Both the position numbers and the translations under genes were made by a program. A DNA stretch of 64,000 nt. It comes from Alcanivoracaceae bacterium. Lineage in GTDB: Bacteria; Pseudomonadota; Gammaproteobacteria; Pseudomonadales; Alcanivoracaceae. Positions within the stretch are counted from its first letter, which is position 1; each line of letters begins with the position of its first letter. Of this stretch, positions 30,547-40,229 are shown piece by piece. The notes below the pieces were generated by a model that saw only the letters and a program-made list of their open reading frames with translations, was not told where the DNA came from and ran no database searches. Where the stretch lies: assembly GCA_029213045.1 (NCBI GenBank), contig JARGPN010000016.1:124001-188000 (forward strand), in the 5' to 3' direction.

Positions 30547-31971
30547 ATGCGCAAGTTATTCGTACCGCTGTCGCTGGCAGCAGCCATCATCAGCACGCCA
30601 GCGCTGGGCGCTACCCTACAAGACGTTGCGATGGCGGCATGGGGAAATGATCACGAATGGGAAGTGGCCCGTAAAACGTGGATGGCCGCTCAAGAAACAG
30701 AGAAACAAGGCCTAGGCGGTCTATTGCCTCAAATTACCGCCGATTACACCCACGTCAGAAACCATCAACATGTTGAAGGCTCACCGATCAGTGTCGGTGG
30801 CGGCGCCCTGAACAACCCCTACAGCTACAATTTCGAAACGCAAGCGGCCACGGTCAGCGTGGTACAGCCTTTATTTCGCGTAGACACCTGGTACGAATAT
30901 CAGCGCAGCAAAGCGGTTACCTCAGCAGCGGAAGCCAGCTTCACGGCGGCCCGTCAGCAGTTTCTATTGCGTGTCACAGAACAATATATGAACGTGTTGC
31001 GCACACGGGAAAACCTCACTACGGCGTACGCCGAAGAACGCGCCCTAAAGCGCCAGCTCGAACAAACCAATGAACGCTATAAAGTTGGCTTGGTACCCAT
31101 TACTGACGTCAATGAAGCACAAGCTGCCTACGATTTAAGTCGCGTTGGCTTAATTGTCGGCCAGTCAGACTTTCAAATTGCCCGAGATCAACTTGAAGCA
31201 CTCACCGGCAAACGTTGGGACAGCATCGACGGCTTAAAAACCGAACTGCCCATGGCCGGTCCTGAGCCATCCGAACCCGAACCTTGGGTTGAACAAGCAC
31301 AAGCCAATAACCCACAAGTTGTGAGCGCGCGCTTTAATGCAGAAACGGCGAAAGCAGTTTCCAAGCAGGGTCTGGGCGCGCAAATGCCGTCGGTGAATCT
31401 GATTGGCCAATACCAGCATAAGCACACGCTTGATTTAGACACCAACCAGCTCAGCGTAAATAGCATTGAGCTTGGCTCAGAAAGCAATTATTACGGTGTT
31501 CAGGTGAGCATGCCGATTTTCACTGGCGGCAGCGTCAACTCCAAGCGCAAACAGGCGGCGCTGAATTACCAAGCGACAGAAGAGCAGTACAAATTAGTGT
31601 GGCGCGACACCGGCCAGCAAACCCGTAGTTTGCACCGCGTCGTAGAAGCAGACGTCCTGCGCGTACAAGCACGACGCCAAGCGCTGGTCTCCGCGCAGTC
31701 TGCGTTAAAAGCAACCGAGTCCGGCTATTCGGTCGGCACCCGTAACGTCGTTGACGTGGTCATTGCACAACGCAACATGTATTCCGCACAACGCGATTAT
31801 GCTGGCGCACGTTACGATTACATTTTAGATAGCCTGCGCTTAAAAGCGGCAGCAGGCATTCTTAATGAAGAAGATCTAGGAGAAGTAAACGGTTGGCTAG
31901 ACAGTAACGGATCAATAGAGCTTTACGGCGACTTATCCCAACTCGAAGACACCACCGAAACCACGCGTTGA
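30547..31971 (+). CDS. tolC: TolC-family outer membrane channel
   Basis: A 474-residue outer membrane efflux protein that forms the exit duct for multidrug pumps and type I secretion. The N-terminal signal peptide MRKLFVPLSLAAAIISTPALG ends before ATLQDV. Two OEP repeats follow, with the typical AALNYQATEEQYK and STKVNVDVV-like GTRNVVDVVIAQ segments near the end of the second helix pair. The start is ATG 30547 with GAGAGG upstream; an in-frame TTG at 30529 would add residues before the signal peptide. Its 3' end overlaps the convergent waaA gene by 49 bases. It lies divergent from thiC. Confidence 0.94.
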   Translation: MRKLFVPLSLAAAIISTPALGATLQDVAMAAWGNDHEWEVARKTWMAAQETEKQGLGGLLPQITADYTHVRNHQHVEGSPISVGGGALNNPYSYNFETQAATVSVVQPLFRVDTWYEYQRSKAVTSAAEASFTAARQQFLLRVTEQYMNVLRTRENLTTAYAEERALKRQLEQTNERYKVGLVPITDVNEAQAAYDLSRVGLIVGQSDFQIARDQLEALTGKRWDSIDGLKTELPMAGPEPSEPEPWVEQAQANNPQVVSARFNAETAKAVSKQGLGAQMPSVNLIGQYQHKHTLDLDTNQLSVNSIELGSESNYYGVQVSMPIFTGGSVNSKRKQAALNYQATEEQYKLVWRDTGQQTRSLHRVVEADVLRVQARRQALVSAQSALKATESGYSVGTRNVVDVVIAQRNMYSAQRDYAGARYDYILDSLRLKAAAGILNEEDLGEVNGWLDSNGSIELYGDLSQLEDTTETTR

Positions 31972-33191
31972 AGCGCCCCTTTATGAGCGGCCAGCACTCC
32001 GTGTGCTGCGCTGCCCATTTGCTCTCGACGCGACGTATCGGAAAACAATTCCACCAGCACCTCTCCCAAACCGTCGCCGGAATTCACTAACTTTAGCGCG
32101 CCTGCCTGCTCCAACAATTGCGCGATTAACGCAAAATTATGCAAGTGTGGGCCACTTAACAACGGCAGCTGCCACGCAGACGGCTCCAAGAAATTATGTC
32201 CGCCTACCGGCACAAAAGAGCCACCCACCCACGCCACATCCGCAAAACCATACAGCTGCATTAATTCGCCCATGGTATCGCACAGATAAACGGAAACGTC
32301 CGCACTAGGATGTTGCGTTTCACTACGCCGGGACAAGGCAAAATTCTGTAGGCGGATAAGACGCGCCACGTCATTAAAACGCTCGGGGTGGCGCGGCACT
32401 AACATCAATAAAGCATTCGGCTGTGCCCTCAACAAATGCCCGTGTGCCTGCAGGACTTTCTCATCTTCTCCGGCGTGCGTACTTGCCGCGATCCAAACGG
32501 GCCGGTCAATTGATTCACGCCACCGCCTTGCAAGCGCCGCCATCTCCGGCGCCACCTCAATATCAAATTTCACGCTGCCCGTTACGGTAACTTGTTCCTC
32601 GCGCGCGCCGAGCATTTTAAAGCGTCGCGCATCATCGTCAGTTTGCACCGCCAGCATTGTCATCGCATTGAGCATTGGCCTTACCAGCGCCGGCAAACGC
32701 GCATACCCGCGCTGACTTTTTTCAGACAAGCGACCATTTAACAACAATACCGGAACATTACGCTTCGCCGCCGCTGCGACAATGTTTGGCCACAGCTCCG
32801 TTTCCAAAAGCAGCACCATTTTCGGTTTAAACGCGCGAAACAAACGCTTAATCGCGCCAGGCAATTCCCACGGCGCGTAAACATGCAAAACCCGATCACC
32901 AAACAGTGCCTGCACACGTTCCGAACCGGTCGGCGTGGTAGTGGTCACCAAGACCGGACATTGTGGGTACTGCGCCAGCAGCGTTTCTATTAAAGGCACT
33001 GCCGCCAGAGTTTCCCCCACCGACACCGCATGCACCCATATACACTGCTCAGCGGCTTTACCCTGATAAAACCCAATGCGCTCCGCCCAGCGTTGACGAT
33101 AGGCCGGTGCGCGGCGACCACGCCACCATAGCCGCGCAAACAACAACGGCGAAAACACTATCCAGATTAAGGTGTATAAATGACGGGCCAT
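31923..33191 (-). CDS. waaA: 3-deoxy-D-manno-octulosonic acid transferase WaaA
   Basis: WaaA adds Kdo from CMP-Kdo to lipid IVA at the inner face of the inner membrane. It is a GT30-family enzyme of 422 residues with an N-terminal membrane anchor (LYTLIWIVFSPLLFARL). Family motifs are WVHAVSVGETLAA, VLLLETELWPN, TGSVKFD and GGSFVPVGGHNFLEP. The start is ATG 33191 with AGAAGG six bases upstream; a GTG five codons earlier is unlikely. The last 49 bases overlap the end of tolC on the other strand. Confidence 0.96.
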   Translation of the reverse strand: MARHLYTLIWIVFSPLLFARLWWRGRRAPAYRQRWAERIGFYQGKAAEQCIWVHAVSVGETLAAVPLIETLLAQYPQCPVLVTTTTPTGSERVQALFGDRVLHVYAPWELPGAIKRLFRAFKPKMVLLLETELWPNIVAAAAKRNVPVLLLNGRLSEKSQRGYARLPALVRPMLNAMTMLAVQTDDDARRFKMLGAREEQVTVTGSVKFDIEVAPEMAALARRWRESIDRPVWIAASTHAGEDEKVLQAHGHLLRAQPNALLMLVPRHPERFNDVARLIRLQNFALSRRSETQHPSADVSVYLCDTMGELMQLYGFADVAWVGGSFVPVGGHNFLEPSAWQLPLLSGPHLHNFALIAQLLEQAGALKLVNSGDGLGEVLVELFSDTSRREQMGSAAHGVLAAHKGALQRVVSVVSSSWDKSP

Positions 33192-33334
33192 GATGTGCCT
33201 TCTCACGTTGCGCCTGCCTCAACTAATCCGCCCATTCTCAATATGAAATGACGTTGGCAGGCGCTTAAATAATTGCTCGCTATGCTACCATAGCCACTCA
33301 AATTGCCGGCAGACATACGGCCAAAAAGATAAAG

Positions 33335-34561
33335 ATGGAATCCATGAACGACACCGTGCACACAGATATCGCCATCATCGGCGGCGGCATCGCCGGGCTC
33401 TGGCTAATCAACATTCTCCAGCAGCAAGGCTTTTCCTGCGTTGTCATTGAAAATAATGAATTGGGTGGCGAGCAAACTTTACTTAGCCAAGGCATTATTC
33501 ATGGTGGCCTGAAGTATGCGCTCGGCGGCACCCTGTCATCCGAATCCGAATCAATTGCTGGCATGCCGGATCGCTGGCGCAAAAATCTTTCTGGCGAAGG
33601 CGAAATTGATTTACGCAGAGCGAAAATATTATCTGATACGCAACACCTGTGGTCGGCAGGTTCAATGGCGTCACGTTTTACCACCTTCTTTGCCAGCAAA
33701 ATGCTGCGCGGCCGCATCAACAAACTGAAATTTGACAACTACCCCACCGCGTTGCGTAACAAACGCTTTAAAGGCAACGTCTACTGCATGGACGACTTGG
33801 TTGTCGATACAAGCTCTTTGCTGGCAGCGCTCGTTGAACAAGCGGGTGATCGCTTTCTAAAGTTTGACGACCGCTCTGACAAAATAATTTGGAACGATAG
33901 CGGCGTTGAATCTATCCAGCTAGCACACGTCAATATTCAGCCACGGATTACCATTCTCGCTGCAGGTGCGGGCACCGGTGCGTTATTGAATGATGCACAT
34001 CAACACGACGTTGCGAAAAACATCAACGTGCAATTGCGCCCCCTGCAAATGCTACTGGTGCAACACAACCTCGGTCATCGCCTATACGCTCATTGTATCG
34101 GCGCCAGCAACAAACCGCGCCTAACGATTACCACCCATGACGCCACTAATGGCGATCTGGTCTGGTATCTTGGCGGCGACATTGCCGAGCGCGGCGTTGA
34201 TATGATGGAAAGCGAACTTATTGCCGCAGGAAGATCAGAGCTTAATCAACTTTTTCCGTGGCTCGACTTTAGCGAAGCGGTATTTTCTGGCGTGCGCATT
34301 GATCGCGCCGAACCCAAGCAAGACAGCTTAATAAAGCCCGACAACGCTTACGCGATGCGCGATAAAAACCTCATCGTTACCTGGCCGACAAAACTCACTC
34401 TTGCACCTGATCTTGGTGATCGCGTCATGCAACTGCTTGAAGGATTTTTACCGTCAGAGAAGCGAGTCGCTATCAACGACAGCACTCCGCGTGCACGCAT
34501 TGCCAACGCCAAATGGGAAACATCTTTTGTTGATCATGACGGGACGACTGGTCATGAGTAA
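33335..34561 (+). CDS. FAD-dependent oxidoreductase of unknown substrate
   Basis: A 408-residue DAO/glycerol-3-phosphate-dehydrogenase-like flavoprotein. The FAD-binding motif is IIGGGIAGLW near the N-terminus, followed by ELGGEQTLLSQGIIHGG. No signal peptide or membrane helix is seen. From memory, Pseudomonas carries a similar gene between waaA and hldE, also followed by an aldo-keto reductase, so the pair appears conserved in this LPS neighbourhood without a known function. ATG 33344, three codons in, is an alternative start. The stop overlaps the next gene by eight bases. Confidence 0.8.
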   Translation: MESMNDTVHTDIAIIGGGIAGLWLINILQQQGFSCVVIENNELGGEQTLLSQGIIHGGLKYALGGTLSSESESIAGMPDRWRKNLSGEGEIDLRRAKILSDTQHLWSAGSMASRFTTFFASKMLRGRINKLKFDNYPTALRNKRFKGNVYCMDDLVVDTSSLLAALVEQAGDRFLKFDDRSDKIIWNDSGVESIQLAHVNIQPRITILAAGAGTGALLNDAHQHDVAKNINVQLRPLQMLLVQHNLGHRLYAHCIGASNKPRLTITTHDATNGDLVWYLGGDIAERGVDMMESELIAAGRSELNQLFPWLDFSEAVFSGVRIDRAEPKQDSLIKPDNAYAMRDKNLIVTWPTKLTLAPDLGDRVMQLLEGFLPSEKRVAINDSTPRARIANAKWETSFVDHDGTTGHE

Positions 34562-35351
34562 TTTCCTACGCCCGCTTGGCCGCACCAACATAAAGGTTAG
34601 CGCGCTAGGCTTGGGCACCGTAAAAATAGGCCGCGATGAAGGCGTCAAATACCCTCATAAGTTCACCATCCCAGACGATAGCGCCGTAAAGAATTTATTT
34701 TCTTTGGCTCGCGAATTAGGCATCAACTTGATCGACACTGCGCCAGCCTACGGCAACAGCGAAGAACGCCTCGGCCAATTACTATCGCATCGACACGAAT
34801 GGGTTATCGTCACCAAAACCGGCGAAGAATTCATCAATGGCGAAAGCCAATTTGATTTTTCACCAGAACATACCAGACGTTCCGTAGAGCGCAGCCTAAG
34901 ACGTTTAGGGACGGATTATCTTGATATGGTACTAGTCCATTCGGATGGTAATGATTTAGCGATCGTCAAACAGCACGGCACACTCGATGCCCTCGGCGAC
35001 TTAAAGAAACAGGGAAAAATTCGCGCCTTCGGACTTTCTGGAAAAACGGTTGATGGTGGCATTGCTGCGCTGGAATATTCTGACGTCGCCATGGTCACCA
35101 GCAATTTAAGCTACGACGATGAACAAGCGGTAATTGATTACGGACACCAGCACGGCAAGGGAATTTTAATTAAGAAGGCATTCGCCAGTGGGCATGCTTG
35201 TGCAAATGACGAAGATGCAATTCAAAAAAGCTTAAACAGGATTCTCAATCTTGATGGCGTCAGCAGTGTTATTGCCGGCACCATTAATCCTGAGCATTTG
35301 CGCGATAACGTTACTAAAGCAAGACAAGCATTGAATTGCCTTACCGACTAA
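34554..35351 (+). CDS. Aldo/keto reductase family protein
   Basis: A 265-residue TIM-barrel oxidoreductase. The N-terminus RPLGRTNIKVSALGLGTVKIG is typical; the catalytic Asp and Tyr lie in LIDTAPAYGNSE, and the Lys in VIVTKTGEE. The His usually follows as DMVLVHSDG. The reading frame is open further upstream, but ATG 34554 begins the family signature and lies inside the stop region of the flavoprotein gene (eight-base overlap), implying coupled translation. Its substrate is unknown. The 3' end overlaps the convergent ligase-like gene by 11 bases. Confidence 0.87.
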   Translation: MSNFLRPLGRTNIKVSALGLGTVKIGRDEGVKYPHKFTIPDDSAVKNLFSLARELGINLIDTAPAYGNSEERLGQLLSHRHEWVIVTKTGEEFINGESQFDFSPEHTRRSVERSLRRLGTDYLDMVLVHSDGNDLAIVKQHGTLDALGDLKKQGKIRAFGLSGKTVDGGIAALEYSDVAMVTSNLSYDDEQAVIDYGHQHGKGILIKKAFASGHACANDEDAIQKSLNRILNLDGVSSVIAGTINPEHLRDNVTKARQALNCLTD

Positions 35352-36588
35352 CTGCGAGTGCTCGCTCGCGCTTATCCCAATAAGACACCGCCAGCGCAAC
35401 GGACGCCGGAAGCAAAAAGGTAATCCACATTGGGCCCGGTTTCGTAACCAACGTATTCCCATCAACCATCAGAGCGATATAACCGAACGCCACTTGCATC
35501 AATGCGACCTGCGCGATTGCGTATCGTCGATTGCTCCACAGCAAATACACCGTCCGCCCAACGACGGACAACAGCAAAGAGGCCCCTGCAATACCGCCCC
35601 AATAGAGATGACTTAACCATATATTGTGCGCATGCCAAGGCACTAGCTTTTCATCGAACATCTTGCTGCACACGTAATTGTGTCCGTCACTACCATGACC
35701 AAGCCATAACGCCTCAGGAATACGGTTAAGCGCGCATTGCCAAATATAGGGACGCCACGACATCCCGCGAACACCTATTAGTTCTCGCCAATCTGGCGCC
35801 AGCAACAACACCACGGCGAAAGCACCAACGCACACCACGCCGACGGCAAACAACCAGCGATAACGAACCGCCAACCGCACAGCAATAACGACGAGCGCCG
35901 CGCCTAACGGACCCCGACTTCCGGTTAGCACAATAAGCATCAAAAAGAAGAGAACAATGAAGGAAGCGAAGAAACGAAACTGTTTTCCACAAAACAATAG
36001 GGTTACAGCACAGAAGAGAGGCAACGCATAATAGTGCACCCCCATTATCGGATGCCTAGCACTACCTAAAAAATTAAGACGCGGACCAATGTGATCAAAC
36101 CCATACCAAGCGATCATCGACGCCACGGCTGATGCGACGCCCGCTACAATGAGAAAATAGAGTAAGCCGACTGTGTGCTTAGAGGGCGTCGTGGCGCCCT
36201 CTACACCAAACCGAGTTTCCGCGTAATGACTCGCCGCATACACCACAATCACTGCATAAATAAGATAGTAGCCACACATTCGAACATTGAGGCGCAAAAA
36301 ATCAACCTGCGCACTCTCGGACCAAAAACCGGATGCGGCGACAAACACCAAATAACTGACCAACAGCCCCCCGAGCCACCGATCTGCCCGCAATGACTTC
36401 AACTTCCTAGCCAGGAGCAGGTAAATCGCTGGAAGCGCGAACAACACATCAAAGAGCACAATGAGCTTGCCCCCTCGAACAAGCCCCATGGCCACAAAAA
36501 ACAGACACAACCAAACCAAAAACACACCGCCATTTCGGCGAGAGAGCAATTCACTAAATAATGTATTTCTAATAAACTGTTCTGCCAT
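35341..36588 (-). CDS. O-antigen ligase-like polytopic membrane protein (WaaL/Wzy type)
   Basis: A 415-residue protein with about ten to twelve hydrophobic segments and a larger periplasmic loop between roughly residues 255 and 320. The loop contains GHGSDGHNY and a following WHAHNIWL segment, the H-x-x-x-L pattern typical of the Wzy_C ligase/polymerase domain. It could attach O-antigen to lipid A-core or polymerise a glycan; its setting among core genes favours ligase. It is transcribed alone, convergent with the aldo-keto reductase. Confidence 0.78.
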   Translation of the reverse strand: MAEQFIRNTLFSELLSRRNGGVFLVWLCLFFVAMGLVRGGKLIVLFDVLFALPAIYLLLARKLKSLRADRWLGGLLVSYLVFVAASGFWSESAQVDFLRLNVRMCGYYLIYAVIVVYAASHYAETRFGVEGATTPSKHTVGLLYFLIVAGVASAVASMIAWYGFDHIGPRLNFLGSARHPIMGVHYYALPLFCAVTLLFCGKQFRFFASFIVLFFLMLIVLTGSRGPLGAALVVIAVRLAVRYRWLFAVGVVCVGAFAVVLLLAPDWRELIGVRGMSWRPYIWQCALNRIPEALWLGHGSDGHNYVCSKMFDEKLVPWHAHNIWLSHLYWGGIAGASLLLSVVGRTVYLLWSNRRYAIAQVALMQVAFGYIALMVDGNTLVTKPGPMWITFLLPASVALAVSYWDKRERALAVSR

Positions 36589-36805
36589 GCGTTAATTCTC
36601 AATACTTCTGTAGTTCGCGAACGAATGAAGGTCTGCCTCATCCCAAGGCGCGAATTTCGATAATATTTATTCAGTTCTGAAAATGGCGCAGTCAGGACAG
36701 ATGGGGAAGCCGAGCATAATGCCATTCCGTGTGCACCCTGTCATGCTGCGGCTTGCACACTAAGGTCGGAAACCCGCCGACACATTCACGAATTGAGTTA
36801 ACTTA

Positions 36806-37654
36806 ATGAAATTAAAAGAAATTATCGGCTCGCTGTACCGCTCTTTCATCCTAAGCCGACATAGCCCCGAAGCGCTCTGCCATCCCGCCCGCAAGAAAGC
36901 ACCGGTTGTCGTCTCATTAACGTCCATTCCAAGTAGACTCAACATTCTGCACCTGACAATACGCAGCCTGTTAAGGCAAAGCACCCCTCCAGAGAAAATT
37001 GCGCTGTGGCTGCACCATGACCTAAAAGAAAGTCTGCCTGAGTCACTTACACGGCTCTGCGGCGACATCTTTGAAATTCATTATGTCGACCTCACCTGCT
37101 CACACCGCAAATTGGTACATTCCATTCAGCGCTTCCCAGACAGCGTTATCGTTACCTGTGATGACGACCAAATGTACGGTTTTGACTGGCTTGAAAAGCT
37201 CTATGCGAGCCACTTGAAGTCACCTAACGAGATTATCGCCAACTCGTGTCGCCGCGTTTCACGCTTTGAAGATGGTGAAATTTTGCCGTACTGGGACTGG
37301 AAGCGAGATACGCGTCCTGGCGCATCAGAGCCATGCTTAATGGCCGTCGGGTATGCCGGTGTGCTGTACCCGCCTAACAGCCTCCTTCCTGAAGCGACTG
37401 ACGATAAGCTCTTCCTCGCACTGACGCCAAAAGCGGATGACCTTTGGTTTAAAGCCATGAGCTATCTGAATGGCACCGCTGTCAGAATAAGTTACTATGT
37501 GTCTAGGAAGCCGGTTTCCATTCTTCGCTCGCAAGCCTCTTCTTTGAAGTGGTCGAACGTGAACAATGACGGGAACCGTGCGCAGTGGTTGCAGCTCAGC
37601 GCGCATTACGATTTGCAAGCACTAGCTGATACCGTCGAAAGGAAAAACACCTAG
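36806..37654 (+). CDS. Putative glycosyltransferase (GT-A fold)
   Basis: A 282-residue protein that begins its conserved part with PVVVSLTSIPSRLNILHLTI, a pattern of nucleotide-sugar transferases of a GT2-related group. VTCDDDQMYG provides a D-x-D metal site and KADDLWFKA a later acidic motif. No membrane segment is seen. The sugar and acceptor are unknown, but the gene is followed after three bases by another glycosyltransferase, so the two probably decorate the LPS core or O-chain together. The 217 bases before it hold nothing I can name. Confidence 0.75.
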   Translation: MKLKEIIGSLYRSFILSRHSPEALCHPARKKAPVVVSLTSIPSRLNILHLTIRSLLRQSTPPEKIALWLHHDLKESLPESLTRLCGDIFEIHYVDLTCSHRKLVHSIQRFPDSVIVTCDDDQMYGFDWLEKLYASHLKSPNEIIANSCRRVSRFEDGEILPYWDWKRDTRPGASEPCLMAVGYAGVLYPPNSLLPEATDDKLFLALTPKADDLWFKAMSYLNGTAVRISYYVSRKPVSILRSQASSLKWSNVNNDGNRAQWLQLSAHYDLQALADTVERKNT

Positions 37655-37657
37655 CGT

Positions 37658-38608
37658 ATGCCCTCAACATCAGCACCAATGCTCACGGTTATTATTCCCA
37701 CTCGGAACCGTATAGATTTCGTCGAGCAGGCAATTCAATCCATTCGCACCCAATGCGCGACAAATTGGCGGATCATCCTAGTCGACGACGGCAGCGACAC
37801 ACCAGTCTCCGAACAACTTAGCGCCGACATTCTCGCCAACATCCAGATTCTTAGAAACGACACCAGCTGCGGCGTTTCATGCGCCAGAAATCAAGGCGCG
37901 GAAGCTGCCGACTCAGAGTGGATCTTATTTCTTGATGACGACGACTGGCTAGACCATTCATTTATTCGGGCGGCCTCCGACGCCGTTACCATCTACGGGC
38001 CGTCGATGGATTTTATGTGGCCCCAGCGCAGCAACTACTACATGTCAAAAAGGGAAATCGTTCCCGCCACCGTCCGTGATGTTCAAATAAAAAAAGGACA
38101 AGGCACGGAAGAAGCATTTGCTCACGCGATTGATGTTAGCTGCACAGGCATGCTGTTTAAACGCGCATCATTTCTACAAGCAGGGGGCTTTGATCCCACA
38201 CTCCGAGTCTCCGAAGATCGAGATCTTGTTTTTAGATTGCTGTCACAAGGGTATAGCTGCCGCTCATTAGCGGAGCCTCGATTAATCTTCCGCATCCACG
38301 ACGGCGAGCGTCTCAGCACGCATCAATCACGAGAAACCCAAGCCAATTCAGACATGTTGGTTATCGCCCGTTTTGATCTTTTTTTTCGGCAGCACCCGAT
38401 GCTCGCTAACCGCTTTATTGGTCGCGTTGGCAAGCGACTTTGGCGTGAAGGCTACGCCACCGACGCCATAAAATTAATGAAATTGCAGCTCGAAATTGAG
38501 CCATCGGATCTGAAATCGCGTAAACGACTTTGGATTTGGATGTTTCTTTCGTTATTTAAAACCAAGCTATATGAAGCCCGCAATATTGCTGAAGACACAA
38601 ATATTTAG
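37658..38608 (+). CDS. Family 2 glycosyltransferase
   Basis: A 316-residue GT2 enzyme. The N-terminal domain opens with LTVIIPTRNRIDFVEQAIQS, includes LVDDGSDTP and the D-x-D region LDDDDWLDH, and SEDRDLVFRLL gives the E-D-x-D acceptor-site motif. The last 80 residues are basic and helical, possibly touching the membrane. Donor and acceptor are unknown. It lies three bases behind the previous transferase and ends in a strong bidirectional terminator. Confidence 0.88.
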   Translation: MPSTSAPMLTVIIPTRNRIDFVEQAIQSIRTQCATNWRIILVDDGSDTPVSEQLSADILANIQILRNDTSCGVSCARNQGAEAADSEWILFLDDDDWLDHSFIRAASDAVTIYGPSMDFMWPQRSNYYMSKREIVPATVRDVQIKKGQGTEEAFAHAIDVSCTGMLFKRASFLQAGGFDPTLRVSEDRDLVFRLLSQGYSCRSLAEPRLIFRIHDGERLSTHQSRETQANSDMLVIARFDLFFRQHPMLANRFIGRVGKRLWREGYATDAIKLMKLQLEIEPSDLKSRKRLWIWMFLSLFKTKLYEARNIAEDTNI

Positions 38609-38620
38609 TCGCTCCGCTTC

Positions 38621-38656
38621 GAATAAAAAATGGGCCCGTGAGCCCATTTTTTATTC
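38621..38656. terminator. Bidirectional terminator between GT2 gene and hldE
   Basis: A perfect 15-base inverted repeat encloses the six-base loop CCGTGA. The inner stem is TGGGC/GCCCA, flanked by six A before and six T after, so it works on both strands. It ends 14 bases before the hldE stop. Confidence 0.95.
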
Positions 38657-38670
38657 CGCGAACAACAGGG

Positions 38671-40098
38671 CTATTCGCCTCTAATTTTTTCAACAATTCG
38701 CGTTGTGCTGACGTTTTCAACAAAATCCAATACTCTGACTTCGCCGCCATAACTTTTTATCAGGTCTGCACCAACCACCTGATCAACGCTGTAGTCGCCG
38801 CCTTTCACCAGCACATCTGGCCGCACCTTTTCTAGCAGTGCCGTCGGCGTTTCGCCCGAGAATGACAACACCCAGTCTACCGCTTCTAACGCCGCTAGCA
38901 CTGACATGCGGCGCTCAACGCTATTAATCGGTCGGCCCGGCCCCTTTAATTGCTTCACCGATTCATCGGTATTCACAGCGACAATAAGACGATCACCTTG
39001 CTTGCGGGCGGAATCCAAGTACCCCACATGTCCTGCATGAATAATGTCGAAGCAACCATTGGTGAAAACAATTTTTTCGCCTTGCGCACGCGCATCGGCA
39101 ATGGCGATAAGCAACTGCTCCTCGGTCATCACGCCTCGGCCAATACCACCTTCCTGGTGGACGGCTCGACGTAATTCCGGCGCGCTCACCACTGCCGTGC
39201 CAAGCTTGCCCACCACAATGCTGGCCGCAATATTTGCCAGCGCAACCGCATCTTCGAGTGCGGAACCCGACGCAAGCGCGACCGCCAATGTTGAGATAAC
39301 CGTGTCGCCCGCGCCGGTCACGTCATACACTTCCCGCGCACGGGCCGGCAGATGGAACTCAGGGGTATTCGGACGCAACAGTGTCATGCCGCGTTCGCCC
39401 CGGGTTACTAACAACGCCTGCAGATCTAAGTGCGCGATTAACTGCTGCCCTTTCTCTACCAAATCCTCTTCGCTGGTCACAGCACCCACTACCGCCTCAA
39501 ACTCGTGCAAATTTGGCGTCAGCAACGTTGCCCCACGATAGCGTTCGTAGTCGGTTCCTTTGGGGTCCACCAGAACAGGAACGCCCGCTTCACGCGCTGC
39601 TGCAATTAACGATTGGCAGTCACGCAAAGCGCCTTTTTGATAATCAGACAAAATTAGTGCGGAGCAATCCTTTAACCCGTCTGCGACGTGTGACGTAAAG
39701 GGGATGGGATCCAAGTGTGCGAAAGACTGCTCAAAATCCATGCGAATTAATTGCTGCTGACGACTAATCACGCGCAGCTTGGTAATCGTTGGCAAGCCGT
39801 CCGCTTGCTGAAAGCGACAGCGCACACCCGCCACACCGAGTTTTTCGCGCAAAATATTTTCCGATTCATCGCCCCCGGTCACGCCCACCAAGTCGGAGCC
39901 TGCACCCAGTGCCGCAATATTTAATGCGACGTTCGCCGCACCGCCGGGACGGTCTTCAATGTCGGAGACCAGCACCACCGGCACCGGCGCTTCTGGCGAA
40001 ATACGGCCCGTCGGCCCGCGCCAATAGCGGTCTAGCATAACGTCGCCGGCAACCAATACGCGTGCCGAGGAGAAATCGGGGATTTTTGAATGTTGCAT
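38671..40098 (-). CDS. hldE: Bifunctional heptose kinase/adenylyltransferase HldE
   Basis: HldE makes ADP-D-glycero-beta-D-manno-heptose for the LPS inner core in two of its steps. The N-terminal ribokinase-like half (about 1-320) has the substrate and ATP motifs [20 protein letters not shown] and DVTGAGDT; the C-terminal nucleotidyltransferase has [10 protein letters not shown] (H-x-G-H). At 475 residues it is the full fusion. The start is ATG 40098 with GGAAGG upstream; the frame is open further up but without homologous content. It is the partner of waaC/waaF, which use the product. Confidence 0.96.
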   Translation of the reverse strand: MQHSKIPDFSSARVLVAGDVMLDRYWRGPTGRISPEAPVPVVLVSDIEDRPGGAANVALNIAALGAGSDLVGVTGGDESENILREKLGVAGVRCRFQQADGLPTITKLRVISRQQQLIRMDFEQSFAHLDPIPFTSHVADGLKDCSALILSDYQKGALRDCQSLIAAAREAGVPVLVDPKGTDYERYRGATLLTPNLHEFEAVVGAVTSEEDLVEKGQQLIAHLDLQALLVTRGERGMTLLRPNTPEFHLPARAREVYDVTGAGDTVISTLAVALASGSALEDAVALANIAASIVVGKLGTAVVSAPELRRAVHQEGGIGRGVMTEEQLLIAIADARAQGEKIVFTNGCFDIIHAGHVGYLDSARKQGDRLIVAVNTDESVKQLKGPGRPINSVERRMSVLAALEAVDWVLSFSGETPTALLEKVRPDVLVKGGDYSVDQVVGADLIKSYGGEVRVLDFVENVSTTRIVEKIRGE

Positions 40099-40229
40099 GA
40101 GCACCTTCCGAAAATTCTTGCGCACAATGTTACCACAAGGGGCAAATACATCCGCGTTTTTACCTTGTACCGGATTTCTCCACGCCCAACGCTGGTACAG
40201 CCGCATAGCCATGGGTAAACTTCGCGCTA

